13,161 nucleotides of DNA, from the NCBI GenBank assembly GCA_964637035.1, contig CAZWTU010000043.1:1-13161 (forward strand), given 5' to 3'. Position numbers and translations under genes: made by a program. Numbering within the stretch: the stretch's first letter is position 1; the number at the start of each line of letters is the position of its first letter. This document shows, piece after piece, positions 1 to 6,333 of the stretch. The notes beneath the pieces were generated by a model. That model was not told where the DNA came from. It worked only from the letters and a program-made list of their open reading frames with translations, and ran no database searches. This stretch comes from CAZMMV01 sp964637035. GTDB taxonomy: Bacteria; Bacillota; Clostridia; Tissierellales; Tissierellaceae.

Positions 1-9
1 CCCTCCAAT

Positions 10-35
10 AGAGAGTTCCATAATTGGGACTCTCT
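10..35. repeat. Hairpin near the transposase ribosome site
   Basis: Inverted repeat with arms at 10-19 and 27-35 (AGAGAGTTCC against GGACTCTCT, one bulged T) and a 7-base loop. No T run follows on either strand, so it is not an intrinsic terminator. It lies directly upstream of the GGAGGG ribosome site, where a hairpin could limit transposase translation. That role is inference. Confidence 0.45.
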
Positions 36-49
36 AAACTTCTTGGTCT

Positions 50-115
50 TGAGTTGGCATTGAGTGGCCTATTATCTGGCATTCAATGGTCTAAAAGTGT
101 GCACTAGTGGTCTAA
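50..115 (-). repeat. Three tandem ~22-bp subterminal repeats
   Basis: On the minus strand three 22-bp units lie head to tail at 115-94, 93-72 and 71-50. Each begins TTAGACCA, TAGACCA or TAGGCCA, and a TGCCA or TGCACA core follows about 10 bases later. Units two and three match at 16 of 22 positions. A fourth partial copy (AGACCA) sits at 49-44. The ~21-22 bp period places the copies on the same helix face, as expected for cooperative transposase binding at an IS21-type end. Confidence 0.6.
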
Positions 116-197
116 TTCGAAGGCAGTATTCAGCGAATGTTCTTAATTTTTTCTTTGTGACTTGGATTTCTATGTCGTTGAGTGTTATATTGGTCAT
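72..197 (-). pseudogene. 5' remnant of a gene running into the IS end (possibly YgjP/DUF45-type metallopeptidase)
   Basis: A short open frame starts with ATG at 197, preceded by a good AGGTGA site at 210-205 with 7-base spacing. It runs 41 codons to TAA at 74-72, with a second stop (TAG) directly after. Only the first ~21 codons (197 to about 133) lie outside the proposed IS end, and the rest is translated from the IS subterminal repeats. The remnant begins MTNITLNDIEIQVTKKKLR. This resembles the start of YgjP/DUF45 zinc metallopeptidases (a short strand ending in DIEIEV, then basic residues), which often accompany restriction-modification operons. The match is from memory and covers about 20 residues, so the family call is weak. 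The good ribosome site and direction suggest a gene downstream of dndA that was inactivated by the insertion. Alternatively it is a chance small ORF. Confidence 0.4.
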
Positions 198-294
198 TTA
201 GTATTCACCTTTTCTTTAGTATTTCCGAGTCCCTTATATTATAATAAAATCAAAATAAGTTTTAGGAATATAATCATAAAACTTATACATAATG
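198..294. other. Gap between dndA and the interrupted downstream gene
   Basis: This 97-bp stretch carries the weak terminator-like hairpin (245-286), and on the minus strand a TATAAT string just beyond it (241-236) without a convincing -35 box. The AGGTGA ribosome site (210-205) of the truncated downstream ORF is also here. Nothing else is visible. Confidence 0.5.
245..286 (-). terminator. Weak terminator-like hairpin after dndA
   Basis: Nine-base arms at 286-278 and 263-255 (ATAAGTTTT/AAAACTTAT) pair around a 14-base loop. On the minus strand they are followed by a T-rich run (TTTTGATTTTATT). It begins 8 bases past the dndA stop codon. The stem is AT-rich, with only two G-C pairs, so termination would be inefficient. 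It is the only terminator-like structure I see for the dnd operon. Confidence 0.4.
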
Positions 295-1479
295 CTAGAT
301 AAATATATTATTAAGTTCTTTTATCTCTTCTAAAGTATTGTTTTTTCCTAATGCTACTCTGAAAAAATTTGATTTATACTCAGAAAGACCCAAATGATCT
401 AACATTCCTGTGTCTGTGGAAATAGTACAGGCAGATCCTGACGAAAATGCAACATCTTTTGATAATCTCTTTAAGTATAGTTGATTATTAATATCCGGGA
501 GCACAAAGGACACTATTCCTGGAATTTTATTATCTTCATCCATTAAAAATTTAATGTTATCAAATTTGCTTAACAACATTTTAATGAACTCTTTTTCTAA
601 AAATTTAATATGTTTAATATTTTCTTGCATATCCCGTTTAGCAATCTCTGCTGCTTTTCCGAAGCCTACTATATTATGTACACCTGGAGTTCCAGCCCTA
701 TATCCAAATTCTTGGTCATCTCCACCATGAATAAGTGACGTAATATCTTTTGTTGTATATTTGTTTGATCTTAAATATGCAGCCCCTATACCTTTTGGTC
801 CATAGATTTTATGCGATGAAAATGATATTGCATCAAGTTTTGTTTTCTCTAAATCAATACCTAATTTCCCAACTATTTGAGTTGCATCTGAATGTATGAA
901 TATATCCTTTTCATTAAATACCTTCACTATTTCCTCAATAAGATTTAAGTTTCCAGTTTCATTATTAGCCCATATGAAGCTACCTAATATTGTATTATCT
1001 TTAATATGTTCTTTTAAATCGTTTAAATTAATCTGCCCTTTAGCATTGCCACCTAAAAAGTCTACATTAAATCCTCTATCTATCTTATTAGAATCTTGTC
1101 CCATTTTCTTGGTCTTTTCTTTATTCATATATATTTCACCGTTCAAATATCTAAATGAATTGAATACTGATTTATGTTCAAAATAACTTGTTATTAAATG
1201 ATTGCCTTTTTCTTCATAATTCTTTAAATAATCACTAATACCTTTTATAATAAAGTTATTACTTTCACTACCCGATGAAGTAAATATTATTTCTTTAGGT
1301 TTTGCATTTACAAGTTCAGCTACTTTTTCTCTAGCTTCTTCCACTGCATTTTTAGCATTTTCTGCAAGTGTATAAAACTTACTTCCAGGATTTCCATACT
1401 CCTCCCTTAAATAAGGAGTCATTGCTTCTAAAACCTCTTCATCTATCTTCGTTGTAGCATTGTTATCTATATATATCAT
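295..1479 (-). CDS. dndA: DndA/IscS-type cysteine desulfurase
   Basis: PLP-dependent class V aminotransferase (394 aa, usual size) that takes sulfur from L-cysteine as an enzyme-bound persulfide. In Dnd systems it feeds sulfur to DndC and helps build its iron-sulfur cluster. The N-terminus has the family start YIDNNATT. H102, D198 and Q201 sit in the expected cofactor-contacting positions, K224 in SSHK is the Schiff-base lysine, and C351 in SSGSAC is the catalytic cysteine. Residues about 113-136 form a hydrophilic stretch roughly 20 residues longer than the same place in IscS/NifS. The ATG overlaps the dndE stop codon (ATGA), so it is translationally coupled as the last gene of dndCDEA. A housekeeping IscS/NifS is the alternative, but position and coupling favour DndA. 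Confidence 0.93.
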   Translation of the reverse strand: MIYIDNNATTKIDEEVLEAMTPYLREEYGNPGSKFYTLAENAKNAVEEAREKVAELVNAKPKEIIFTSSGSESNNFIIKGISDYLKNYEEKGNHLITSYFEHKSVFNSFRYLNGEIYMNKEKTKKMGQDSNKIDRGFNVDFLGGNAKGQINLNDLKEHIKDNTILGSFIWANNETGNLNLIEEIVKVFNEKDIFIHSDATQIVGKLGIDLEKTKLDAISFSSHKIYGPKGIGAAYLRSNKYTTKDITSLIHGGDDQEFGYRAGTPGVHNIVGFGKAAEIAKRDMQENIKHIKFLEKEFIKMLLSKFDNIKFLMDEDNKIPGIVSFVLPDINNQLYLKRLSKDVAFSSGSACTISTDTGMLDHLGLSEYKSNFFRVALGKNNTLEEIKELNNIFI

Positions 1480-1859
1480 ATACCAACACCGCCTCTTAGA
1501 AGTGTATTAAATAGTCTCTCATAGCTTCCACTATACTCAAACTCATTCTTTAAGAGTTCAGCCCCTCTATCTAGATGTTTTTTAGCGTACAAAGGAAAAT
1601 ATTCATCATCAGTTAATGACCTTTGAAGATTTTTCTCCATTAAACACTTAAATATTTCGTCATATTCACCCATTATAGTTTGCCTATTTAGTTCCAACCC
1701 TTTTTGATCTTCATCTACTACCATATCTATGCTTTCTTCATGTCTTATGGATAGCATAATAGCAATCTTAGATAATATAAAAGGCTGTAATTTCATTCTA
1801 CTTTCTAAGTACTCAAAATTTTCCATAGTCTTTTTAGATGTTTTTAATCTAAATCCCAT
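1476..1859 (-). CDS. dndE: DndE, phosphorothioation complex subunit
   Basis: Small protein of 127 aa, the usual DndE size, predicted mostly helical and without membrane segments. The N-terminus has the family look: a basic start with several lysines (K6, K9, K10), then the ESRMKLQPFILSKIAIMLSI region. The C-terminal part has HLDRGAELL and ends in LFNTLLRGGVGI, the glycine-rich tail typical of DndE. Known members form tetramers that bind nicked double-stranded DNA, and a nicking activity has been proposed. DndE is thought to act with DndC and DndD in sulfur insertion. Its ATG shares one base with the dndD stop codon (TAATG) and follows a GAGGTG site; its own stop overlaps dndA. Recognition is from sequence pattern and position. 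Confidence 0.92.
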   Translation of the reverse strand: MGFRLKTSKKTMENFEYLESRMKLQPFILSKIAIMLSIRHEESIDMVVDEDQKGLELNRQTIMGEYDEIFKCLMEKNLQRSLTDDEYFPLYAKKHLDRGAELLKNEFEYSGSYERLFNTLLRGGVGI

Positions 1860-4000
1860 TACATCACCTCATAAAAATATCCAGATTTAACTTCTGTTGA
1901 TCTAGAATTGTTATCATAATCAAGTGTAAATTCTTTTGATACAAGTTTATTTATTTCTTTGTATAATTCTTCATCTATTTCTGTATTAGTAGATAAAACA
2001 ATTACTTGTTGGCTTATTCCAGGTAGAAATTCAGTGGTTATTGCTTTTCTATGATTTTCATCTATTCTGGCATAAGGAGTATCTATTATAAAGGGGATAG
2101 ATACATTAGAACTTTTGATTAAAGCCCAATATAAACAAAGAATATAAATTTGTTTTTCACCAGAAGATAAATTCATAACATCTACCTTTGTACTAATATC
2201 TAATATTTTATCTTCATCTAATTTATTCAAGTGGTTTAATAATTCTCTTTTATAGGTGATTGGTTCATTTGTTATTTCTTCTAAAAATTTATTCCCTTGT
2301 TTATCCCTTAATTCTGATAAACCTAAATTCATTGTCATATTAATAATTTCTCTCACGGAAAATGATTTCTTTACATATAAAACAACTTCAAAAGTTTCAT
2401 CTATGTCGATATAATCTATAAATCTATCTTTTCTAATAATTAAATTAAATATTTGGTTAAAAGACTCTGAAATGTCTAATCTCTTGGCAGATGTTATCTC
2501 CTTTAATAATACCTCTGTCATTTCAATGATTACATCTGACATATCCTTTATATTATCAGCTTTTTTTATAAGATCTATCTTTTCATTAATCTTTAATAAT
2601 TTTTTTCTCTCAATTTCTATTTCCTTATCAAGTGTTTCTTTATCAGATTTTAATCCTTCTAATATGATATATTTATTATTTAATTCCATATTCATATCTT
2701 CTATTAACTTTACATATCTTTTTTCTTCATTCATATCCATAGAACTTCTTAGCTTTTTCTTATTATCTGCAATATTCTTTGTAAGTTTCTGTATCTCTTC
2801 AAAATAGTCTATTTGTTCTATTTTTAGTTCTGATATCTCATTTACATTAGATATAACCTTGTTTGATTGTTCTTTAGATAAATAATGTATTGGTTTAAAA
2901 CCTTGATTAAATTCTCTCGGTATAATGAATTTAGTAATTTCATTTATTAAGACATCTAAATTTTCAGGATATAAATTTTTACTTTTTAAATTTGCCTTTA
3001 TACTTTTTATATCTACCCTATCTTTAATAGCTTCGTATACAATAAATTCTTGTTCATCATATAATTGTTCTTTTAATTCTGCAATTTCTTTTGACACTAT
3101 TATAAAGGGTAATATATCATTTGAGAAAGATTTTATCTCTAAATTGATTTTATCTCTATCAGATTCAAATTTAGAAATTTCATGTACTAATCTATCTCTA
3201 ACTTCTTGATTTAACCCTCCGGAACTAATAAATTCATTATTTTTAACATTTATATCCATAAGTAGATCTTCTATTTGTTTCTCTAGCTCTTGTATTTCTA
3301 CTTTTATTTGGTTATATTCTTGCCTCTTATTAGAAATATTATCTTCAATAGCCTCTAATTCCAATATTTCGTCTTTCAGATTCTTTCTTTCTCTATTTTT
3401 CCTTCGAGTATTTAATTCTAGTTCTCGACTTAGAATATTAAAAATATCAAAGTTATTTAATGTCAGCATAGTTTCTTTTAGCTTTTGTCCTGAAATTCTA
3501 TCTTCGAAGAAATCAAATAACTTTTCACCATCAAAAAAGGAAAGTTCAAATACAGCTGGTGGTATTATTGATTTGAAATATTCATAAAAATTATTAGTTT
3601 CTTCCTTATCTAGTTCTTCCCCATTCTCTATTACAATAAAATCTTCTATAAGTCTAGAGTTATCAAATGACCATTGTCTTCTAACGATATAGTTTTCTTC
3701 AATGGTATTATTAGTCATGTTAATATCTAATTCAATAAATGCACCTACACTTTTATCTGAGTATGCATCTTCATTAATCATAGATTTAATTCTTGAAATA
3801 TAATTTGCTACCATGCCTTGATATTTATATGTTAGAGGTCCATATAAACAAATTCTCATGGCTTCAAAAATAGAACTCTTTCCAGCTCCATTTTCTCCCC
3901 CAATTAAAATAATATTTTTCCCTTCCTGAAATCTAAAATCAAATGTAGTTAATCCTTTATAGGATCTAAAATTTTTTATTTTAATACTGTTAATTTTCAT
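1859..4000 (-). CDS. dndD: DndD, SMC/Rad50-like ATPase
   Basis: ATPase of the phosphorothioation complex, thought to supply energy or reshape DNA during sulfur insertion. The N-terminus is Rad50/RecF-like (KIKNFRSYKG), with Walker A GENGAGKS at about 35-42 and the FFDGEKLFDFFED motif typical of DndD in the first quarter. Residues roughly 195-500 are charged, leucine-rich coiled coil. The ABC signature LSSGE begins near 611 and Walker B (FIIDTP, Asp ~640) follows, then a STNTEID switch region. I start at ATG 4000 because AGGAG lies 7 bases upstream (4012-4008); this gives 713 aa. The longer frame from ATG 4018 (719 aa) has no comparable site. It overlaps the dndC stop by 11 bases and the dndE start by 1. 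Confidence 0.94.
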   Translation of the reverse strand: MKINSIKIKNFRSYKGLTTFDFRFQEGKNIILIGGENGAGKSSIFEAMRICLYGPLTYKYQGMVANYISRIKSMINEDAYSDKSVGAFIELDINMTNNTIEENYIVRRQWSFDNSRLIEDFIVIENGEELDKEETNNFYEYFKSIIPPAVFELSFFDGEKLFDFFEDRISGQKLKETMLTLNNFDIFNILSRELELNTRRKNRERKNLKDEILELEAIEDNISNKRQEYNQIKVEIQELEKQIEDLLMDINVKNNEFISSGGLNQEVRDRLVHEISKFESDRDKINLEIKSFSNDILPFIIVSKEIAELKEQLYDEQEFIVYEAIKDRVDIKSIKANLKSKNLYPENLDVLINEITKFIIPREFNQGFKPIHYLSKEQSNKVISNVNEISELKIEQIDYFEEIQKLTKNIADNKKKLRSSMDMNEEKRYVKLIEDMNMELNNKYIILEGLKSDKETLDKEIEIERKKLLKINEKIDLIKKADNIKDMSDVIIEMTEVLLKEITSAKRLDISESFNQIFNLIIRKDRFIDYIDIDETFEVVLYVKKSFSVREIINMTMNLGLSELRDKQGNKFLEEITNEPITYKRELLNHLNKLDEDKILDISTKVDVMNLSSGEKQIYILCLYWALIKSSNVSIPFIIDTPYARIDENHRKAITTEFLPGISQQVIVLSTNTEIDEELYKEINKLVSKEFTLDYDNNSRSTEVKSGYFYEVM

Positions 4001-5453
4001 CTTTATACTCCTCATCATATATATCTCTGTGTAGCCATTGTTGATTTAATAGTTTGTCAAGCGACTTCTTATATTCAGTTTTATTACTAAAAGTTTTATT
4101 ATCCTCTGTAAGAATTAGTAATCTATAGTATAATTCCTTTTCTATATCGTATTTATCAAGTATATTGTCTATTTCATTAATAATGTTATCTTCAAGTATT
4201 GGAGCTATTTTATCCGCCCAAGGAAGTTCTTTCCCTTTAACTTCTTTATATATATTTGCAAGTGCATCTCTTTTTACATCAAATTCTTTGTGCCAGATCT
4301 TCTCTATTTCCTTTAATTCCTCCATCTTGATTAATTCAATCCCTACAACTTCTTCAGTCTCTAATAATTTTCTCAGGATTAGTTGCCTACCTTCATAATT
4401 AAACGGACCTAAACCTTGTACCCAAAAGTACTGTTTACCTTTTTCATCTATTTCAATTTCATATCCTTCGTTTAAATATATCTCTTTTTGCTGTTTTGTT
4501 ATTCTATCTACCATTACTTTAAGCCTATATATTCTACCTGTTCTCTGCATTTTAGCTCTCAAATCTCTATTATCTCTATTTTCCATTAACCATTCTCTAA
4601 ATTCTACTAAGGGTATTAGCCACTCTTCACCAGATTCTACAAATCCAAGAAGTGACCTATCCTTAGCAACTACAGTGCATGTCCAACATCCAAACCTTGT
4701 ATTCCCACATGATGGCGTTGATATCTCATCATTATCGCCATTTGAGGATATAATAAATGGACATTCTCCTCCAGCACCATCTGAATATAATTCAAATAAT
4801 ATTGTATTTGAACCTCCCCAAGGGTTATTACCTCCATTAGATAGTAAAACTTCCCAAACATCATCTGTTGTTAATTCCACAATAGGGCTATAAACATAAG
4901 TGTTAGTTAGACTGCCATGAGGATTTAATATATATCCATCTATCTCTCTTTTTACGATACTTTGTTTTCTAGCTGCACTTTCATCTTTTCTCACACCTAA
5001 TAAAACAACTGCTTCCCCATCTTCATCTACTGTCTTTTGTATAAATCTATTTGATGGTTCTATTTTCATTCTTTCAGTACACCATCTAAATCTAGCAGAT
5101 TTAGGCGTAGGAAACCCCTTACCAATAATATTAGTCCAAAATGAATCACTAAATTTCGGGTGAACCATATTTGTATTAATAGGTAATTTATCTCTTTTTG
5201 CTGATTCAGCAATCAATTTATTTGTTTCAAGTAACCTATCTAAAATAATTGGATTTTCTACTAATGTATCCGAAGATACTATGTGTACTTCTTTATGTCT
5301 TTTGTCTTCATCTAGTAATAACAGCATCTGATAAACTAGTTGTACAACAACAGTAGAATCTTTACCACCACTAAATCCTATTATCCAGGGTCTATTATCA
5401 TTTAAATATACCCTTTGCATTTCATCTATTATTGAACTTATTCTTTCGTTCAT
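3990..5453 (-). CDS. dndC: DndC, PAPS-reductase-like ATP-pyrophosphatase with Fe-S cysteines
   Basis: Catalytic core of phosphorothioation: DndC proteins hydrolyse ATP, carry a 4Fe-4S cluster and are thought to activate the DNA backbone for sulfur transfer. The PP-loop SGGKDS is at residues 28-33 after the WIIGF strand. SSDTLVENP near 60-68 is typical of DndC. Cysteines at about 125 (RWCTERMK), 231, 249, 256 and 259 (the last two in GCWTC) are the cluster candidates. The remaining C-terminal ~220 residues are charged and helical, as in long DndC proteins. I prefer ATG 5453 (487 aa) over GTG 5462 (490 aa) because AGGTG sits 6 bases before the ATG. It is the first gene of the modification operon, with its own promoter candidate upstream. 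Confidence 0.95.
   Translation of the reverse strand: MNERISSIIDEMQRVYLNDNRPWIIGFSGGKDSTVVVQLVYQMLLLLDEDKRHKEVHIVSSDTLVENPIILDRLLETNKLIAESAKRDKLPINTNMVHPKFSDSFWTNIIGKGFPTPKSARFRWCTERMKIEPSNRFIQKTVDEDGEAVVLLGVRKDESAARKQSIVKREIDGYILNPHGSLTNTYVYSPIVELTTDDVWEVLLSNGGNNPWGGSNTILFELYSDGAGGECPFIISSNGDNDEISTPSCGNTRFGCWTCTVVAKDRSLLGFVESGEEWLIPLVEFREWLMENRDNRDLRAKMQRTGRIYRLKVMVDRITKQQKEIYLNEGYEIEIDEKGKQYFWVQGLGPFNYEGRQLILRKLLETEEVVGIELIKMEELKEIEKIWHKEFDVKRDALANIYKEVKGKELPWADKIAPILEDNIINEIDNILDKYDIEKELYYRLLILTEDNKTFSNKTEYKKSLDKLLNQQWLHRDIYDEEYKDEN
4008..4012 (-). promoter_or_regulatory. Ribosome site that fixes the dndD start
   Basis: AGGAG (part of GAGGAGT, 4013-4007) sits 7 bases before ATG 4000, inside the last codons of dndC. 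The upstream in-frame ATG pair at 4018/4015 has only a weak AGAG before it, so 4000 is the likely start. Confidence 0.7.
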
Positions 5454-5459
5454 TTTATG

Positions 5460-5464
5460 CACCT
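5460..5464 (-). promoter_or_regulatory. Ribosome site that fixes the dndC start
   Basis: AGGTG (within TAGGTAGGTG, 5469-5460) is 6 bases before ATG 5453. The alternative GTG at 5462 lies inside this site, and the preceding AGG is too close to it to serve. Confidence 0.65.
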
Positions 5465-5523
5465 ACCTATTTAAAATTATATTCTTTTAATATCATATAA
5501 TCTACATCAATTAATATAATATT

Positions 5524-5551
5524 ATTATACCATACAAGAATAATAAGTCAC
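5524..5551 (-). promoter_or_regulatory. Sigma-A-type promoter candidate for dndCDEA
   Basis: On the minus strand a GTGACT -35 box (5551-5546; 4 of 6 consensus bases, with the TGAC core) and a perfect TATAAT -10 box (5529-5524) are separated by 16 bases. This predicts a start near 5517 and a leader of about 60 bases before dndC. TATAAT-like strings are common in such AT-rich DNA. The case rests on both boxes, the spacing, and position in the only long gap between genes. Confidence 0.55.
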
Positions 5552-5593
5552 CCTAAATAATCATTTATTAAAGATTTGACTTTAAGATCGATA

Positions 5594-5632
5594 ATGCCAA
5601 ATGAAATAGTTAGGATAGATTTCATTTGGCAT
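5594..5632. promoter_or_regulatory. Perfect 14-bp inverted repeat between the effector block and dndC
   Basis: Arms at 5594-5607 and 5619-5632 (ATGCCAAATGAAAT and its exact complement) flank an 11-base spacer. It starts 20 bases past the stop of the 225-aa gene and lies about 43 bases upstream of the -35 box proposed for dndC. No T run follows on either strand, so it is not a standard intrinsic terminator. It could be an operator for a dimeric regulator, or an RNA hairpin that ends or protects the effector transcript. A smaller 6-bp inverted repeat (TTAAAG/CTTTAA, 5568-5573 and 5580-5585) lies between it and the promoter. Confidence 0.6.
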
Positions 5633-5651
5633 CTAACAGAATATTCAGTAT

Positions 5652-6329
5652 TTATACCCTTAGTTTGATTTTATTACTCAAATTATTTGCTTCCAACCAG
5701 GAGTATACTTCTTTACTAATATCGGATAATCGTATTTGGTTATTTAATAACTTTTCTAAAAACACTTGTATATTATTATTTAAATTTAAATCTTCTATTT
5801 TTTTATACGCCTTTTTACCATTTGCGTCGAGTTCTTTTAAATCATTAGTGTTTATTGGCCATTTCTTACTAAATTTACTTATATCATTTTTTATCTTTAT
5901 TATTTCTACATCATCTAAGATTGTATTTAACATAGTCAATAAATTTATAGAACTACTATATTTTCTTTCATAATATGCATTCCATAAATTAGTATATTCG
6001 TTTTTTATTGTCCCTATATTTTCATGTATGGGTGATATATATTTTAGATATGAATTACTTAGCCTATCTATTTTACCATTCTCTAATTGAATTAAAAGTG
6101 CCTTTAATGGTTGTTTGAATTTTATTTGTGCCTCTAGGCTTATTTCATTCCCAACAATATCATCCAGTGCTTCAACTATTAAATTTATCTCTTTAATCTT
6201 GTTGTTAATAACCTTAATATTCCTATTATATTCCTTTAGGTTATTTATATTTTTATTCTCTTCTTTAATCCTATTATACTCTTCAATTTTTATTTTAGAT
6301 TCATTAAGTTTATCTGATAAACCAGCCAT
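5652..6329 (-). CDS. Small coiled-coil protein, last gene of the effector block
   Basis: I do not recognise a catalytic family in this 225-aa protein. Residues 1-60 are a lysine/glutamate/asparagine-rich helix with regularly spaced Leu/Ile, likely a coiled coil. The remainder also looks helical and polar, with no signal peptide, membrane segment or conserved His/Cys cluster. ATG 6329 has GAGGTG 6 bases upstream and follows the ATPase stop by only 4 bases, so the two are probably co-translated partners. By position, just before dndC, it would be the last protein of a PbeABCD-like set. It also occupies the place of DpdI next to DpdH in 7-deazaguanine DNA modification islands (from memory). A structural or adaptor role for the ATPase is inference. 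Confidence 0.8.
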   Translation of the reverse strand: MAGLSDKLNESKIKIEEYNRIKEENKNINNLKEYNRNIKVINNKIKEINLIVEALDDIVGNEISLEAQIKFKQPLKALLIQLENGKIDRLSNSYLKYISPIHENIGTIKNEYTNLWNAYYERKYSSSINLLTMLNTILDDVEIIKIKNDISKFSKKWPINTNDLKELDANGKKAYKKIEDLNLNNNIQVFLEKLLNNQIRLSDISKEVYSWLEANNLSNKIKLRV

Positions 6330-6333
6330 TATT

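Larger units (their letters stand above)
1..132 (-). mobile_element. End of a probable IS21-family insertion sequence
   Basis: Read on the minus strand, this stretch has the layout of an IS21-family terminus. A TG-initiated end near position 132 is followed by tandem ~22-bp subterminal repeats carrying GACCA and TGCCA cores (115 down to 50), then a hairpin (35-10), then a strong GGAGGG ribosome site at 6-1. The site would serve a transposase (istA-type) gene starting just outside the window. Multiple subterminal repeats are characteristic of IS21 elements and bind the transposase. The assignment rests on this layout, since no transposase sequence is visible. The outer boundary at 132 is approximate and the target duplication cannot be checked because the other end is missing. 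Confidence 0.55.

Noticed and set aside
50..115. CRISPR array
   Set aside because: The three ~22-bp units abut without spacers and are degenerate; this fits IS subterminal repeats, not a CRISPR.
896..1186. Plus-strand open frames opposite the real genes (for example 896-1186, 2472-2807, 2925-3209, 5626-5973, 6115-6360, 7445-7939, 8501-9031)
   Set aside because: They lie antisense to strongly supported genes, encode low-complexity Ser/Leu/Phe/Ile-rich products typical of reversed AT-rich coding DNA, and have no convincing ribosome sites or motifs.
4670..4864. Minus-strand 64-aa frame inside dndC
   Set aside because: An out-of-frame shadow within the conserved cysteine region of dndC, with no family features.
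5576..5600. Plus-strand promoter starting TTGACT at 5576
   Set aside because: A -35-like TTGACT is present, but no -10 box lies 16-18 bases further on and no plus-strand gene follows.
5594..5632. Intrinsic terminator for the effector operon
   Set aside because: The stem is strong, but neither strand has the required T run after it, so it is reported as a regulatory inverted repeat instead.
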